In this document: in pieces, positions 34,601 to 49,600 of the stretch
How the letters are laid out: each line of letters begins with the position of its first letter
Numbering within the stretch: the stretch's first letter is position 1
Source of the DNA: Antedon mediterranea
Lineage: Eukaryota; Echinodermata; Crinoidea; Comatulida; Antedonidae
Length of the DNA: 60,000 bases
Assembly: GCF_964355755.1 (NCBI RefSeq)
Contig: NC_092674.1
Location: forward strand, 1,619,001-1,679,000
Reading direction: 5' to 3'
Translations under genes and position numbers: made by a program
Notes under the pieces: generated by a model
Seen by the model: only the letters and a program-made list of their open reading frames with translations
Databases searched by the model: none
What the model was told of the DNA's origin: nothing

Positions 34601-37600
34601 CAGTTTTGAACAGTACCTTTAGGTTGTGCAGTATCCATGGTGACCAAGTAGATGTCAGCTCGTTCACTATTCAACCTCGTTGAGCCCCACTGAGCTAGGG
34701 TGCTCACTTCCACAAAATATTTTGTATTGGGAAACAAACCCTCGATTGCAAAACTATGTTGATTCTAAAAAATAATACCAGAAGGAACAATTTAGTTAGT
34801 AGTGAAATTAAACTTGAAACAATTCAATAGAAACTATAAACCCAGGGTACCAACAAGCCCTGGAAAACAACAAGCCCCTGGGCAACAACACTCCTGGGAA
34901 ACAACAAGCCCCTGGGCAACAACAAGCCCCTGGGCAACAACACCCCTGGGCAACAACACCCCTGGGAAACAACAAGCCCCTGGGCAACAACACCCCTGGG
35001 CAACAACACCCCTGGGCAACAACACCCCTGGAAAACAACAAGCCCCTGGGCAACAACAAGCCCCTGGGCAACAACACCCCTGGGCAACAACACCCCTGGG
35101 CAACAACACCCCTGGGAAACAACAAGCCCCTGGGCAACAACACCCCTGGGCAACAACACCCCTGGGAAACAACAAGCCCCTGGGCAACAACAAGCCCCTG
35201 GGCAACAACACCCCTGGGAAACAACAAGCCCCTGGGCAACAACACCCCTGTGCAACAACACCCCTGGGAAACAACAAGCCCATGGGCAACAACAAGCCCC
35301 TGGGCAACAACACCCCTGGGAAACAACAAGCCCCTGGGCAACAACGCCCATGGAAAACAACAAGCCTCTGGGCACCAACATCCCTGGAAAACAAAAAACC
35401 CATGGAAAACAACAAGCCCCTGGGCAAAAACAAGCCCCTGGGCAACAACAAGCCCCTGGGCAACAACAAGCCCCTGGGCAACAACAAACCCCTTTTGATT
35501 GATATACCAGTCACCAATCTACAGTTTTACTACTTTAAAAATAGTTTTGAAATGAATTATGATTGAATTGTACTAAGCTACCAGCTGTTTACATTCTATC
35601 GTATATAATTTGTGTTTACTGTCAGGTTACAATTATGAATACATTAATTACAATAGGAATTTAATGCATTACCTAAATATAGGTTTTTATTAAGTAGGAC
35701 ACGGTTGAACTCTACATAACTCAGATTTTCAATGTTTAATTATTGCTATAACTTATCTATGAACTTCCATGACAAAGGGTTGTTTATGTTTTTTTAATTA
35801 TATAAAAGGTTAAATATTTCATTTTAATGAAAATGTAATACCAAGTTGGAATTTATTCAGAAAAGTCGGGGACAAGGACAATGAAAATATAATTTTTTTC
35901 TTTCGCGAGCCTTTTCAGGGTATGAAAGAACGTTCTTTCAACCTTAAAAAATAACTAAACACATCAATTTCCAAACATAAATATTTGGTGTATCTATGTT
36001 ATACATAATTTATATATCGAACAGCAACAACTAACTAAACAAATACAACATTTTGTCAAAAAATTTGAGTTTTTTTTTTTGGATCTGGTGCATTTTGGTT
36101 CTATTTGGGCGGGTGATATAATACTTTTAAATATATATTTTGGGCATGGCAACAATTAAGGGCCAAACAAATAAATAGTGGTATTCGTCTCGAGTGGGAA
36201 AAAATTTATATAGATTGTAGAGGTCATTCTTAAGGTCAACGGACCCATTTAGCTAGATAAATATATAAGTATGCTTTTAATTGAACATTTTTTTTAATAC
36301 AAAAAGTGGGAGGGAGTGGTTTTAATGCCTTCTTATTATGTCATTTCACTTTTTAAAAAATCATTATTTTGTTGCCGTTTTTTTTTTTTTTTTTTTCTTA
36401 ATAAAATATTTTTATTTAATCACAGTATATTTAGACTAACTTACTGCAGGTACATTTTTTTTGTGTACATCTAACGTGACATAGACTGGTGATATACTGC
36501 TTAGCCTTGGGCTCCAGAACACGCGATACCTCAACACCTCAAGGTCCGATTCCTTCGGTGGATCCCAATAGATCCATGTCGTCACGGTCTTATTCACAAT
36601 CTTTGATTCGCCCACTCGCAGATTCTGTGGCATGTTGGGAGGGTCAGGATCTGCATGGAGAATGTAAATTGATTCAATATACAGTACAGTACACTATCTA
36701 TTGTTATTTAAATGTTTATTTGGATTTTAATCAATTGTAATATTAGCATATTAATGTTTACTCTATGTCACTTGTAGGCAACTCGCCCAATACCAGACTT
36801 TTCTTGAAGTTTAAACAGTCCCAAATTCATTTTTAACATTAAAAACACATTCTGAATACCAGACTTGACAGAAAACCTGACATATTTGGCCAACCCAAAG
36901 GTGTCCGATATTGGGAGTTGACTGTATATGGTATTAATGTATAATGGTTTGGCTGATAAAAGATGATTATGACAAGCAGATTTTTGGAATGAAATCCATA
37001 GAAATTTCATACTATAGCTGTGTTGTAAATTTGTCAAAAAATATTAAAAAATGAAAATGTTTAAAATTATTTTAAATTATAAAAAAAAGCCATCTGAACT
37101 AGATATGAATAAGGTGGCAGTTCTCGCAAATGGTTGAAGGTTTCCCAAGTGGTGGCAGTCTTTAACATCTATACCTCCCACATTCTCTTCCCCGCCCCCC
37201 AACCAATCAATTCCAAACTTCTACCCCATCCCTCATGGCTTCCAACTAAAACTGTATCAGACATCATCCAACAACCAAATAAAGCCAATTACCATAGGAT
37301 ATAATCAATTAATGTGATATGATATACCTTTACAATTTATGCCTTTCAATGCCTGCCCTTAGCAGTAAGCTACCTAGACATACAGTCTACTATGGATCTC
37401 ATATCATAGCTCTCTTTGTCACACATCATCAGTCAATTAGTTGATTACATAATGAACGGCGGCTTCGTATACTTACCCTTGGATAGCCTGAAAGGTTCTG
37501 TCGGTCTGCTAAAACCTAATGTTCCGTTGTGATTGACTGACGCAATCTGGAATTCATAAAATACACCTCTACTTGCCTTCAGCTTGTAATGCGGTTCAAG

Positions 37601-40600
37601 AGTCTAAAGAGAATATATCATAAAGAATATTTAATTATATGACTATTATGCAACTGATTTGATGAATAAATCTTTTTTTTTAAGCAATAAAAACAACAAT
37701 AAGAATCACTAACAAAAAAAAGAAGCAAATGAATTAAACAGATATACTACTAACATCTGCAACATGATACCAAGTATCCATTCTATTCAAGCTGGGATGA
37801 TGACCCGTATTGTTACGCCCTTCTATCACAAAATATATAATTTCGGTAGGCGATGGATTCTTGCGTAAACTCCATGCTAATAGTATTTCTTTTGTACCAG
37901 GAACTTCAGAGACTTCTACTGTATTACGAGGTTTGGATGGAATATCTGTCAAGAAAATCAAATTTAATTTATCATTAAATTTTATTTATCATGCGATAAA
38001 AATCGATTAAAAAAATGTAATTTTTTTTAATTAAAATTTGTATAGACTTAAAAATATATAAATTAGTTAAAGAGGCACACTATGAATATAATTAACTTTG
38101 TACAATTTCTACGTAATATAATTTTTCGTAAGTTATTGGTGTTTATTGATTACGAAGAGAATGTATTTTGTAAAACACAGTATGTTTGTTGCCTTGCCTA
38201 TATCGATTATAAAAATTTTGTTTGAATGAAAATTTGTATAGAAGACTATATAGATAGATTAAGAGACACAATAAATATAATTAACTTTGTACAATTTCTA
38301 TATATAAATTATTTTTCATAATTTATTGGTGTTTATTGATTACGAAGAGAATGTATTTTGTTTGGACTCATGCCTATTACTTGGTCCTGGGGAAGTATGT
38401 ATTTTCTGATACACTTATTTCAATCTTACAATTTAATATAATAGATAGATAGCTAACATTGCAGACTTTTCTCTGATATATAACACTTATTTCAATCTTC
38501 TAAAACCAAAAGCAAAATGACTGCCAACAAACAATAATGTGATAACAAGGCAATTGATATCACGCTTTCTAATGATTCTATCATTAATATATTAGTTGGT
38601 GACAGCTATGTGTCTTCAGATGGATAGCAATACTATAGGTACAATGGTAATATTACATGTACACTAATTAACTACCAGTAATCAACTAATTGAGCTTCAC
38701 TGATTAACAGATCGCAAATTAAGATCTTCTGTGAGACTTGATAAAAGGTCAATGCTTTATGGTATTCATGCTTTTCTTTTATTTCAAAGATACTGGGTTC
38801 AATTCTGATTCTGATCTACAGATTATTAGGACTTGTGTTTATCAATCATTTTGCTTAATTCAAGGTAGTTAAGTTAAACAGAGGTTTTATTTATCAAATA
38901 AGTTTGAATGGAAAACAAACATGTGACAATGTGATGTGCCCATATATGGACATGATGATGTCATATCACTACCATATTTTGGCATATCACTACCATATTT
39001 GAGCACATCACACTTTTTGTCAAACTAGTTTGATAGTGTAGCCATAGCTTAAGCAAAATCATTAAAATAACAAAGTTTAGATGATGATTTTTTTTTTGCT
39101 AAGCATATTTTAGAAATCTGACCCCAGTTTCTGAATTATCAAATTATTATACTGTACCATCAGATTTTTTCAATGGCTCTTGACAAGTTCTTCCACAACC
39201 ATTAAAGCAGCATTTCTTTCGGCCATCACAATCGGAATCGTTACTACACGTTGGCAAGCACGCTTTCTCAAACCCTTTGGCGTCTGTCGGCTTTGGACAT
39301 ACACCTAGTTTACAGCTGTGCCACAACTTTAAAAATTCACAGGTTTCCAAACATTTATTTTCATTCTCTACTTCCCCCTAAAAAACAAAAGCAATAAAGT
39401 TAATTCAATTCATACTGAAAATGAACAATTTCTATTAAATGAAAAAAAAGATGATGGCTCTACCTCAGGACAAAATGGCTAATATAGTATTTCTCTCAAG
39501 TCAAATATTATACAAATAATGAATGTTTATGAGTGCAATGGTACAAATAATGGCACGAGGTGAATGATGAAAGGTTATATCAACGAGGCAAAGCCGAGTT
39601 GATATAACCTTTCATCATTCACCAAGTGCCATTATTTGTACCATTACACGAATACAAAACATTCATTATTTGTTTTATATAACATCTAGACGTTTTTTTT
39701 TCGTACACAAAAATGTTTCAAAAAGTACTATTTAACGATCGTTGAATAGTGCATACTATTGCACGCCATGTGACCCACATTCGTCCAATCAAATGACAGG
39801 AATTTATATAGGTGTTATATAATATTTAATAGCCTAGCCTACAGTAGCCTAGCCTAGCCTACAGTAGCCTAGCCTAGCTAGCATTTCTCTCCTGATAAGA
39901 AAATTGTTCAAATTGTTAATGTTAATAATTATATCCCATAGCTTAGGAATAGTATACAGTAGTGGTAACGGACTACCAAGGTATATGTTGGTTTTGTGTT
40001 TTTTAACATTAAATTTTATTTTATTTACAAAATATTGGATAAATTTAAAAATTAAAACTTGTACTGTAACTAAGTATTTAAAATTTTAAAAATGGTTTCT
40101 TTGTTTTATATTATCCTTCACATATTTGTGATTGTAATAATATACTTACAATGCATTTAAATCTGCAACTTGCTTGGTTTTTATATTCAATCATACATGG
40201 CAGTAAACACTACAAAATAAAAACAAAAATCAATGTTGAATACTGTCATTTCATGAGTTATTGATTTATATATGATTATTATTTTGTATTAAAAAGTCAA
40301 AAAACACCAGTATTAATATTCATAAAGTTGTAAGCTGTTATCCTGAGGCTAATTAATCAATAAGCGGATAACGAATCTTTACAACATCATTTCTCTCTGA
40401 ATTGTGTATTTTGTGCAGATTTTTACCAACACAATAGCGCACAGGTGGAATAGCATGTCAGTAAAGTTGAAAACCATGGTCAATTTGAGCACCCTTATTC
40501 TCACCCATCCATCCAAAAAAAATTGGAAATATTGGCATTGTTCTTACACCACACAATGAATTTTAGGTGAAGAGGTATGACAATTTAAACAGCAATGAAC

Positions 40601-43600
40601 CAAAATTATTTCATGGTTTTTTTTAAAAATAATTTACATAATTTAACACCACTAGCTATCCGCAGATTTTATAAACAAGTTGTATGGGTATTTAATTTGA
40701 TATAAAGCAGTGCAGTAAATTGTAAATAAATATAGTTTATGTATTTTCTCAATATCTGTAGGTGGGCGGAGGGGGAGCTGATAAACTACACAGATAGATA
40801 AATGTCCACACATCCACATACACTAAGCTTGTACGCTTGCATGGGGTAAAGTTAAGCTGATCCAAATCACATCAAGAGTTAATACAAATGTGTTCATACA
40901 GAACAAGCTAGATTGTCTGTATTTAAACTGGGCAAGAGTAGAAGGGAAAGTGTAAAAATAGCGCTTCTTCCATGGTTCTTACTTAGAAGATAAGGGATCA
41001 TATTTACAGTAGTATATCTACGTCCAATATGATAATTATCGGCAACTGTAACCAAATTACATAAGCTGCCATGTTATTTTGTGTTTGAATTATTTTACAA
41101 TTTAGATATAAGACCAGATAATAATGTTCATTTAACAATTAGATTTAAATCCTGAAATTGATACAAGTAGCGAATTCAGTTATCCTACTGGTACCTGATT
41201 ACATTATAATACTATTAGATACCAAATACAGATTACTTGTCTAGATATGACAAATATTAGTAGCAGGTGTCTGTGATGAACTAAAGCAAATCGAGTTCAA
41301 ATTGTACTGGTACAAGGTAAAATTGTTACTGGTGTGCGGTGACCATTTTGGTTAAAACCTCTTAATTTTACATATAGATTTTTTTAAATTTTACTTTTTT
41401 TCTTTTCAAACATTAACATTACTGTATATAAAATACTGTATAGTTAACCAAAACACTAGTTAGTGGCAAACTATTAAGTTATTGAAAATGTTCATAGCAT
41501 GTTATTGTTAGGTTGTGTTCTTTTTTAATACAGTATAAAAAGGTAAAGGTGAGTCCCGTGTTCTCTGAACGTAGGGGAATGAGCTGTTAGGAGCTCATTG
41601 TACTAAGCCTCGGCATTATGTGGTAGAACGTAGGGGAATGAGCTGTTAGGAGCTCATTGTACTAAGCCTCGGCATTATGTGGTAGGGTGGCCAGTTCCTT
41701 TCCACGCCGCCTTTTTTCTCCCTAGTATTTTCAACCAGGTACTCATTTTTACAGCTGAGTGGACTGGGAGTTGTCGGGAATTGAACCCGGGTCTATCTGT
41801 ATGACAGTCAAGTGTCCTAACCACTCGGCTATCAACAACTCCTATAGTATAGTAAATACAAAGTTATTATATATCAAATTCAATAAAACTTCATACAGTT
41901 TTCTTTTTGCAATATTAACACTGATAAATGCAAATTTCCATATACAATGAAAGTGGGCTGGCAGTTTTTATTCTTAAAAGAAAAACGGTTAAAATTGGAA
42001 AGACAACTGGTTTGTACAAATGCAATAAGCAACCTTGACCAAACGTAATGGTTTCTGTGGATTAGAGAACAATAGAAAAGGTTTCAAGAATTATTTCTTT
42101 TTCTATTCATTAACAGTTTAAAGTACTACTTTTGTAAGCCTAAGGCAACTTAGGTCATACTCAGCATGAAACGCCCCACTAACCAAGACCCTCTAGAAGG
42201 GTTTTATTGTGAAGGCTAAGCCCCCTTTTCTTGAAGGACACAAAGAACGTTAATAGCTGGAGCCTTTTCATGTTCAGGCATTCTTGTTGTATTTAGTCAC
42301 GGTTCATTGGTCAACAGTTAGCGAAAACGCTGAACAATGAGTACAATTTTATCATGCCTATACAAGTCCTCAGCTGGATGATAGTTTTGATAATGCAATG
42401 GGTTCCATTCTTCTAGAACAGTAACGCCATTTACTCACCGCTACTAACAAAAAAACGACCTCAAAACAAATTAAATTATCTAATAACTCTTTACACAAAT
42501 CATTTTTTTAAAATGAATATTGAACAAGATAATTATTATTTTTTATTAGAATAATATTAAATATGAAATTCTAAATTCCAATACTAAATTACTGGATTTG
42601 AAAACAAGAATTAAACATGATGATATTGAGAGACTATACTTAAAAAATATGTACAGTATTATATACGGTAATATAAAAAATTATGAAAAAAAAGCCCTTT
42701 TCAAAATTCAAAATTGTAGTCTAGTTTAAACTGTATGTCAAATTGTCTTACAACATGTTTAGTCTATGTTCTTGCACTGTTTCATACAAATTTGAAAAGA
42801 AAATGTTGATAAAAAATCAATTTTCATAGTAAAAGACTAAAATGAGTTTATGCAAAGAGTTAACTGAAGTAAATACTGTGATACAGTGGCGGACTGTACA
42901 AGCTCTATGGAGCCATAAGTGGTGCATTAAAGTACCAATAACAAAGCAACACAAATATTGTCTTTATTCAGTGTGAACGCAGAAGAATGCGTTCACACAA
43001 CTCCGGTCAGTTTGCTTAATAAGTATGCCCAACAAAGTATCTTATTTCAGAGTACTTTAACACGTTGGATAATAAAGTTTTTTTCCTCACGGTTGTACGT
43101 GTATCCATGCTTTAACAATTCACCGATGTAAAGTACAAATTGGATTATTTAAACTTTTGTTGAATTTTTTTTTTCTAATCTGATCATGGACAGTCGGGAG
43201 AAAAATGGCAAAAGGCTTCCTACTTTATAGGAGTTTTATCATCTATTATTGTTTTTGACAACTCTTCTGATTTTGCCATTTTGCCATTTTCCCCGAACTG
43301 TGGAAGGAAGATATAGTATTTATTTTTCACCTACCATATTAATGGTAGTCACCTTAAAACAGAACAAACTTGAAGCAAGAAATTGTTATACCAATATCAA
43401 TCTACAGCTTATATCAAAGTTAGTAATCGGTCAACTAATCTCCTCAAACAGTTTGATTACTGGTTTTATTTGATGTATGGATTAACAGAGATTGATATGA
43501 AGATAATCTATGCAACTTATCTGCACACTCATCAATATGAAGTACTAACAATCACACATGACCCTCTAGTCTTAACTGACTTTCCCATGACATCAGTAGT

Positions 43601-46600
43601 CAAATATTTTATTCAATTCGAAGACAACTTTGTTCTACAATAGATAACGATTACAAACTTGGTTCTACATGATAAAGATTACAACTTCATTCTACACTGA
43701 TTAGATTCTGATTAGATTTGGAATGTAATCATTGGCCATTAGTTTTAGGAGAAAGATATATGATAGTGATCAATATCTATGGATAGAGTGAAGTAGATGG
43801 TAGGCACTGTGTTACCAGATGTCCACATGGTTGTGTAGAAGCATGGAGGTACCTCCATGGTACAAGTAGTACACTAAAATATATAAATCTACAGATACTG
43901 ACAGTATTAAAATCACAGATAAATGCAATTTGTAATAACTTTATATATTTAAAAGGATCACACTAACCAACCGATATGGCAACAATATTTTTAAAATGAC
44001 TTGCTTATAAAATAAAACTATGTACGGTATACAGTATTAAATCACTACCACCAGTCTATTATTTTACATTTTTTAAATAACTTTTTGTCAAAATATTAGT
44101 ATGTTGAAGCTCTCTACTAAATTTATAAAATATGTTCATATCAAATTTTAATGCCAAATTCCATAATGTTGACTTCTTTACCCTAAAATATAAATCACAC
44201 AGCTTCAAATTTATAGTGCAAACTTAATCCTGATAAACTCGTATAATGCTGTAAAGTACATTGATTGAATCAAAACTATGTTGACCTTTGACCTGCAAAA
44301 TGATAAATTACTATTTTAGCAATCCAACAACTTGTTCTATACTTGTTTAGGTTGACTGAAAGAAGTGAAAAATGATTCATAAATTGTATTACTTATTTTG
44401 CAAATTAGGTGTTATTATTTATTTCATTTAGATTTATAACACAATGTTAAAGAGAGACTATACAGAAAAAAGTAAAGACTCATTTACTGTACAGAGGTGA
44501 TTTAAAAATAGAATGTATTAACAATAACAGTGGATTATATCAGTATTGAATTGAAAAGAGTCAGATTAAGAATAATTCCAAATAATATATAACCAATGAA
44601 ATCATTTGTTAATGTTATTTGGAACATTCTTATTTATTCTCTGTACAGTAATAAGTAGAAACGTGTTCTGCATAGTCTCTCTCTAACATTGTTAACCAAA
44701 TATTTTCAGGCTGCTATTTAACCAGTTACTGAAAATTTGTCCTGTTTCTGCTGCCAAATAAAAGTTTATAACTCTTAATATATTATTTATATTGAGTCGA
44801 AGGGTAATAAGGGTAAATAGAATAAGGGTAAATAGAATAAGAACATTCTAACATCTTTTAGTAAACTAACTTGTTGGAATTAGCATGGAATTAGTGGTTG
44901 GAAATTGGATCATTTTTTTCGATCTGTATCACCACTGTATTTATCTTGTCAACTTATAATAAGTCTTGTAAATATGAAGAAACTTGTAAGTTATGAAAAA
45001 AAATTATTATAAAACTACCTCCCACAGACAACAGCTGTAAGACCTATTCTTAGAATTATTGTCTAGATAATTGGATGCATGTATTATCTCCAACACCCCT
45101 GGGAAGAACTGCACTTTATGACTCAAATCTGAAGTACAGGGTACACATGTTTTAAGAATTTTAGAATAGGGCAGAGAAAGGAGTGATAAGGACTCACAAA
45201 ACCCTTTCCATCTACTATACTCTAGTCTATTAATATTCAAAGGATAATAATGTGAAATATGAATTTGAAGCTGTTGACAGGAAAAACAGTCTTCTTTATT
45301 AAGTAAAACAACCAAAAAAATATAATTGTAGGCTTATTTCACAATATTGAAATTTAAAAATCAATACTCTAAAATGTCATAGTTGAACCATGGAGGAATA
45401 ACTAAATAGCAGTTTCCTATTATCCTATATCCCCAAGACATTGGCCGAGGATTTAATACTAATTTTCATAGAGTCGCATCCCCTTTGGCTCCAATGAATG
45501 GAATATTTAATTTTCCTATTTGATGAATTAGATTTCTCAAGGTTTTAGCTTAAGGCTTTTGGAACGAATTACAATTCTCTTAGATGAAACGCCTCTCAGA
45601 AAACCATCTAAATAGTAATCAGTTAATAAGGATTCACGTTGATTTTCTAGTAAGAAAATGAACATATGAAGTTTGCATCACATTCCCAAATCATAAAAAC
45701 ATTTTTGCAGAAAAATACAGATTTTATTTTCAAGAATTTAATTAAAAATAACTAATGTATTGCTTATCCTTGTCACTCAAAAATACTGTTAAAATACGGT
45801 ATATTTTATACCATATTTTTTAGTACCTGTTTCTGCTATAAGTACTGTCTTGGGTGATCGTGTTAAATTTCATCTTTTTTACCTAACCTGCCTTTCAATC
45901 CCCCAAATCAATCAATCAATCAAAAAATACCTTATTAAATACGGTATTTACTTGGCAGCAGAAACAGGGCCTTGGACTATTACAGTACTATACTTACTGT
46001 TAGTTGTGTATATAAGGCAGAAGATAAAGAATGGAGGGGAAAGGGGGAAGTGTACACACACAAGCTCATTTTACAAACAATTTTACATGAACTTACACCT
46101 TACAGAAGGTTGATACAGTCAGTATAGCAATGCATTTTAATGATGCAGTATAAGCACATTTTGGAAACTAAAAAAAAAACAAAGTTCATTGGAAGTGAAG
46201 TTGTCCTCTACTGTTACTTACTGGTAGGTAATAAACCTTACTTGGTTTGATCACTTGCCAAACACTCTCTTCACAAAGTGAATAATGTTAATTATGTTTT
46301 AGTATGAATGAAGGTTAACATAAAAACCTACAGGTTAGTATTTATTAAACCATGGAGGAAATGATTAAACTATGGCAACTGGGTAGAGAGCAACCTTATG
46401 GATGGGCCACGCAGCCCGAAGAGGTTAGGTTATTGGGAAAAGAATACTCAGTAAAAATATTATGAAAAATATATTACAAGGGCAAAATTTACCAACAAAA
46501 TGATTGTTTTCTGTATCTTTTGAGTTCAGATGATTATTAAAAAAGAGATACCACAAAAAGAGAAGAAATACCACATAAAGAGGAGAGATATTAAAATGAA

Positions 46601-49600
46601 GGAGAAACTTTAGAGAGAAAAGTATCTTTCTGATAGTTTCTATCACATGGTTACAAGAAGAGAAGTCTACATCAGTAGCAGACACAAATCAGAAAAAAGA
46701 TCTTACTGCTTGCTTCTCATAATTTTCAGGGACATCAGAAGGAGAGAGAAAAAAAGAGAAAACTAGAAGAGACGTCAAACGTGAGAAACATCAGGAGGAT
46801 GATGTTTTGATCTGGTTGCTTCAACAAGAAGACGAGATACAATAAAAAGAGAAATAAAAAATTATTAAAATCTTCTTGCTTTTTATTATTAGAAAAGAAG
46901 TAGAGTAACATCAGAAAGGACTTTTGATCTAGTTGGTTCAATAAAGAATAATTGTGCCAAGAAGACACAAGAAAAGGAGAATAGAAAGAGAAAGTTATTA
47001 CTATAATATGTTTTTTCATGATAAAAGAGATAATAGAAGATGATAACCATCAGGAAGAGAGGATGATGACTTTAATCTGCTTGCTATTATTATTCAACCA
47101 GTGGAATGCTGCTGATTATTGATATTGGATCATGTTTAATCATTGTATAGTAGATGCAAATGAGTGAACTTTAATGTCAAATGTTGTTGAATATTTATTG
47201 ATAAAGCTTGCTTTAGTTTATTGATTCATGCAGCGTGCCATACCAAGTCAATTCATACTGTAATGGAGCAACTTCAAAACACTCGTCAGCTTTCAAAAGA
47301 TCCGATGTTTATGCAATAGATTGAAGAATAATAACAAATCCAAAACTGAATGGTTAATAACAGATAACCAATTAGTCTGCGGTCAAATAACGTAGATAAA
47401 AGGAAGCGGTGACAGCGGGTCATTTGTTGGTTTATTAATATGGCCAGACTTGACCACTCTAATCACTGATCCAAGATTATCAATTAATCAAGTGCACTAA
47501 ATCAAAAAGTGAAGAGAGATTTATAGTTTTACTGCAGCACTCTTTTCACTCAGTAATAATAAGTTAAGAAATGAAACTAGGTTGAGTACAGTATGGATAC
47601 ATTCATACCATACAGATGTAAAAACCAACTAAATATTAAACACATTGGAATAATTTTATTCAAAATCTTGTGTTACTCAACTTATATTGTTTTACATTAA
47701 TGTTTAAACATAAACATTTAAATATTTTTCTTGAACCTATTGTGATTATAAATCTTATTATCTTAAATTTATTCAAATCTGTCCCCAATTGTGTTTTTTT
47801 AAAATGTTTTGAACAGTGGTGTTTGAATCACTTTCCTGCCCCCTGTGACTGTACTATTATTATTAAATGCAAGGCTAGTTTAGCAATGAACTCTTGAAAA
47901 AGTGGATACATACTGTATATGTTCAACCAAAATAGTCAAGGTTACATTAAAATATATTTAAATTGAATTTAAAATGACCAACTAGACCAATATCTCCAAA
48001 TTCTTGTTACTGGATTTATAGGAAATGAACATTAATTTCAATACAGATAAACATCAATAGATTTGTATTTTTACCCGTGAAAAGCCAAACACAGGGTTTT
48101 TTATGCTAGACATTTTCTACCCTATGGCGCAACTAGTTTTCTAGGGTTCACTGCACGGAGCTAGGCAGGAGACTGACCAAGATAATGTATGGGTCATAGG
48201 GACTGGCTTTAGTGTCCTACACTACTGGTCATCATGTAGTTCATCCCAGCATGTTATTTGGTCAATAGATGGATTAAATGCTAGATTTTTATTACTTAAT
48301 ATAAAGTCTGTGATTGGAATATGACATCTAAAGTGATTGTAATTGGTTCAATTAATCTCACTTTCGTTTGTTTCGCCTGCTAATGAAATATAAATGACGT
48401 CCTAATGACGAATAAACATCATTCTGACGTAAAATAAATAGCCAATGAGAACAATTTACACATTCAAAAATGTATGCAGTTAGCTGATGAGATTTTAAAG
48501 TTAGGTATCAGGGTAAACAATGATGTGTTTATTACTAACTACTACAGTAGGCCTCTATATAGTTATTAACCTCAATCTTGCAGCCTTTAACCTGTTTCTA
48601 TAGATACCATAACTAGGCTAGCTGTATCTTATAATTGCTTAGCCTACAATAATTAAGTTCATTGTACTACTAAACTACCCAGAAGGAGATGATGGGTATA
48701 TTCACTTTCCTCTTGTTGTCAAATTGCAATTGTTTTGTATAGCATGCATAGTATACTAATGACAAGAATAGTATATTAATGCATGATGAATTGTAATTGC
48801 AAACCAATCATTTCACAGGGTCATTTCATAATTTAATTACTTCTATAAAAAGAAATTGGAAATCAAGCCTCTAATAAAGTCTTTGAAAAGTAACTATTAA
48901 TTTATTCAACAATTACATTACAACCTACTTTCAACATTTTTTGCAAAATGAAGAAATCACTAGCCAATTGCTTTTTGCTGTGATTGCTAACATAAACACG
49001 ATAAAAAAAAAAGTTTTTAATGTATTAATACAGTACATTACACTACTGCTGTAGAAATAGTGGGTCATTTGGATGTACTGCAATACAGTATTCCAAAATA
49101 GTGTATAAACATAAAAAAATAATTTTTAAAAATGATTAAAAAAATGTTTCTTCTGTACTTAAAGCACATACTCTACTATTACTGTATTGCCAAAATAGTG
49201 CCAACAACCACAAACTAATTGTTTAATAAAAAAACAGTGCAGGATGCAACTCTGTATGCTGTTGAGATATCAGTTTTCAAAAGCGGTGTTTACAAAAACC
49301 CTTCATTCAATTTTTATAATAGCATAAAGTGGTTTTCACCTATCAATTCACATCAAACTAACGAATTACACCTGTGAGTCTTGCGTGCGGCCCTGCGTGA
49401 TCAATTTCTATATATTGCAAAATGATTATCATCATCAATTGGTTATTTATTTTAATTATCTAGCCTCAGGGAATCACTGGCCATCACATTCCATACAAAA
49501 TACCCCATGTGTAACAAACTCTATTTAAAGTACAGTACTGAGCATTTATCAAGTTTGTCCTGATAGTAAACGTACATAATAGTTACTGTACTTTACTGAA

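Noticed and set aside
34802-35566. Pro/Thr/Asn-rich repetitive ORFs on both strands
   Set aside because: They are produced by a stop-free minisatellite inside an anosmin-1 intron and exist in several frames at once.
36489-36740. 83-codon + strand ORF
   Set aside because: It lies antisense to the anosmin-1 FnIII-2 exon (36445-36650).
41765-41841. Functional tRNA-Asp gene
   Set aside because: The anticodon stem is badly paired and the sequence continues into a SINE body.
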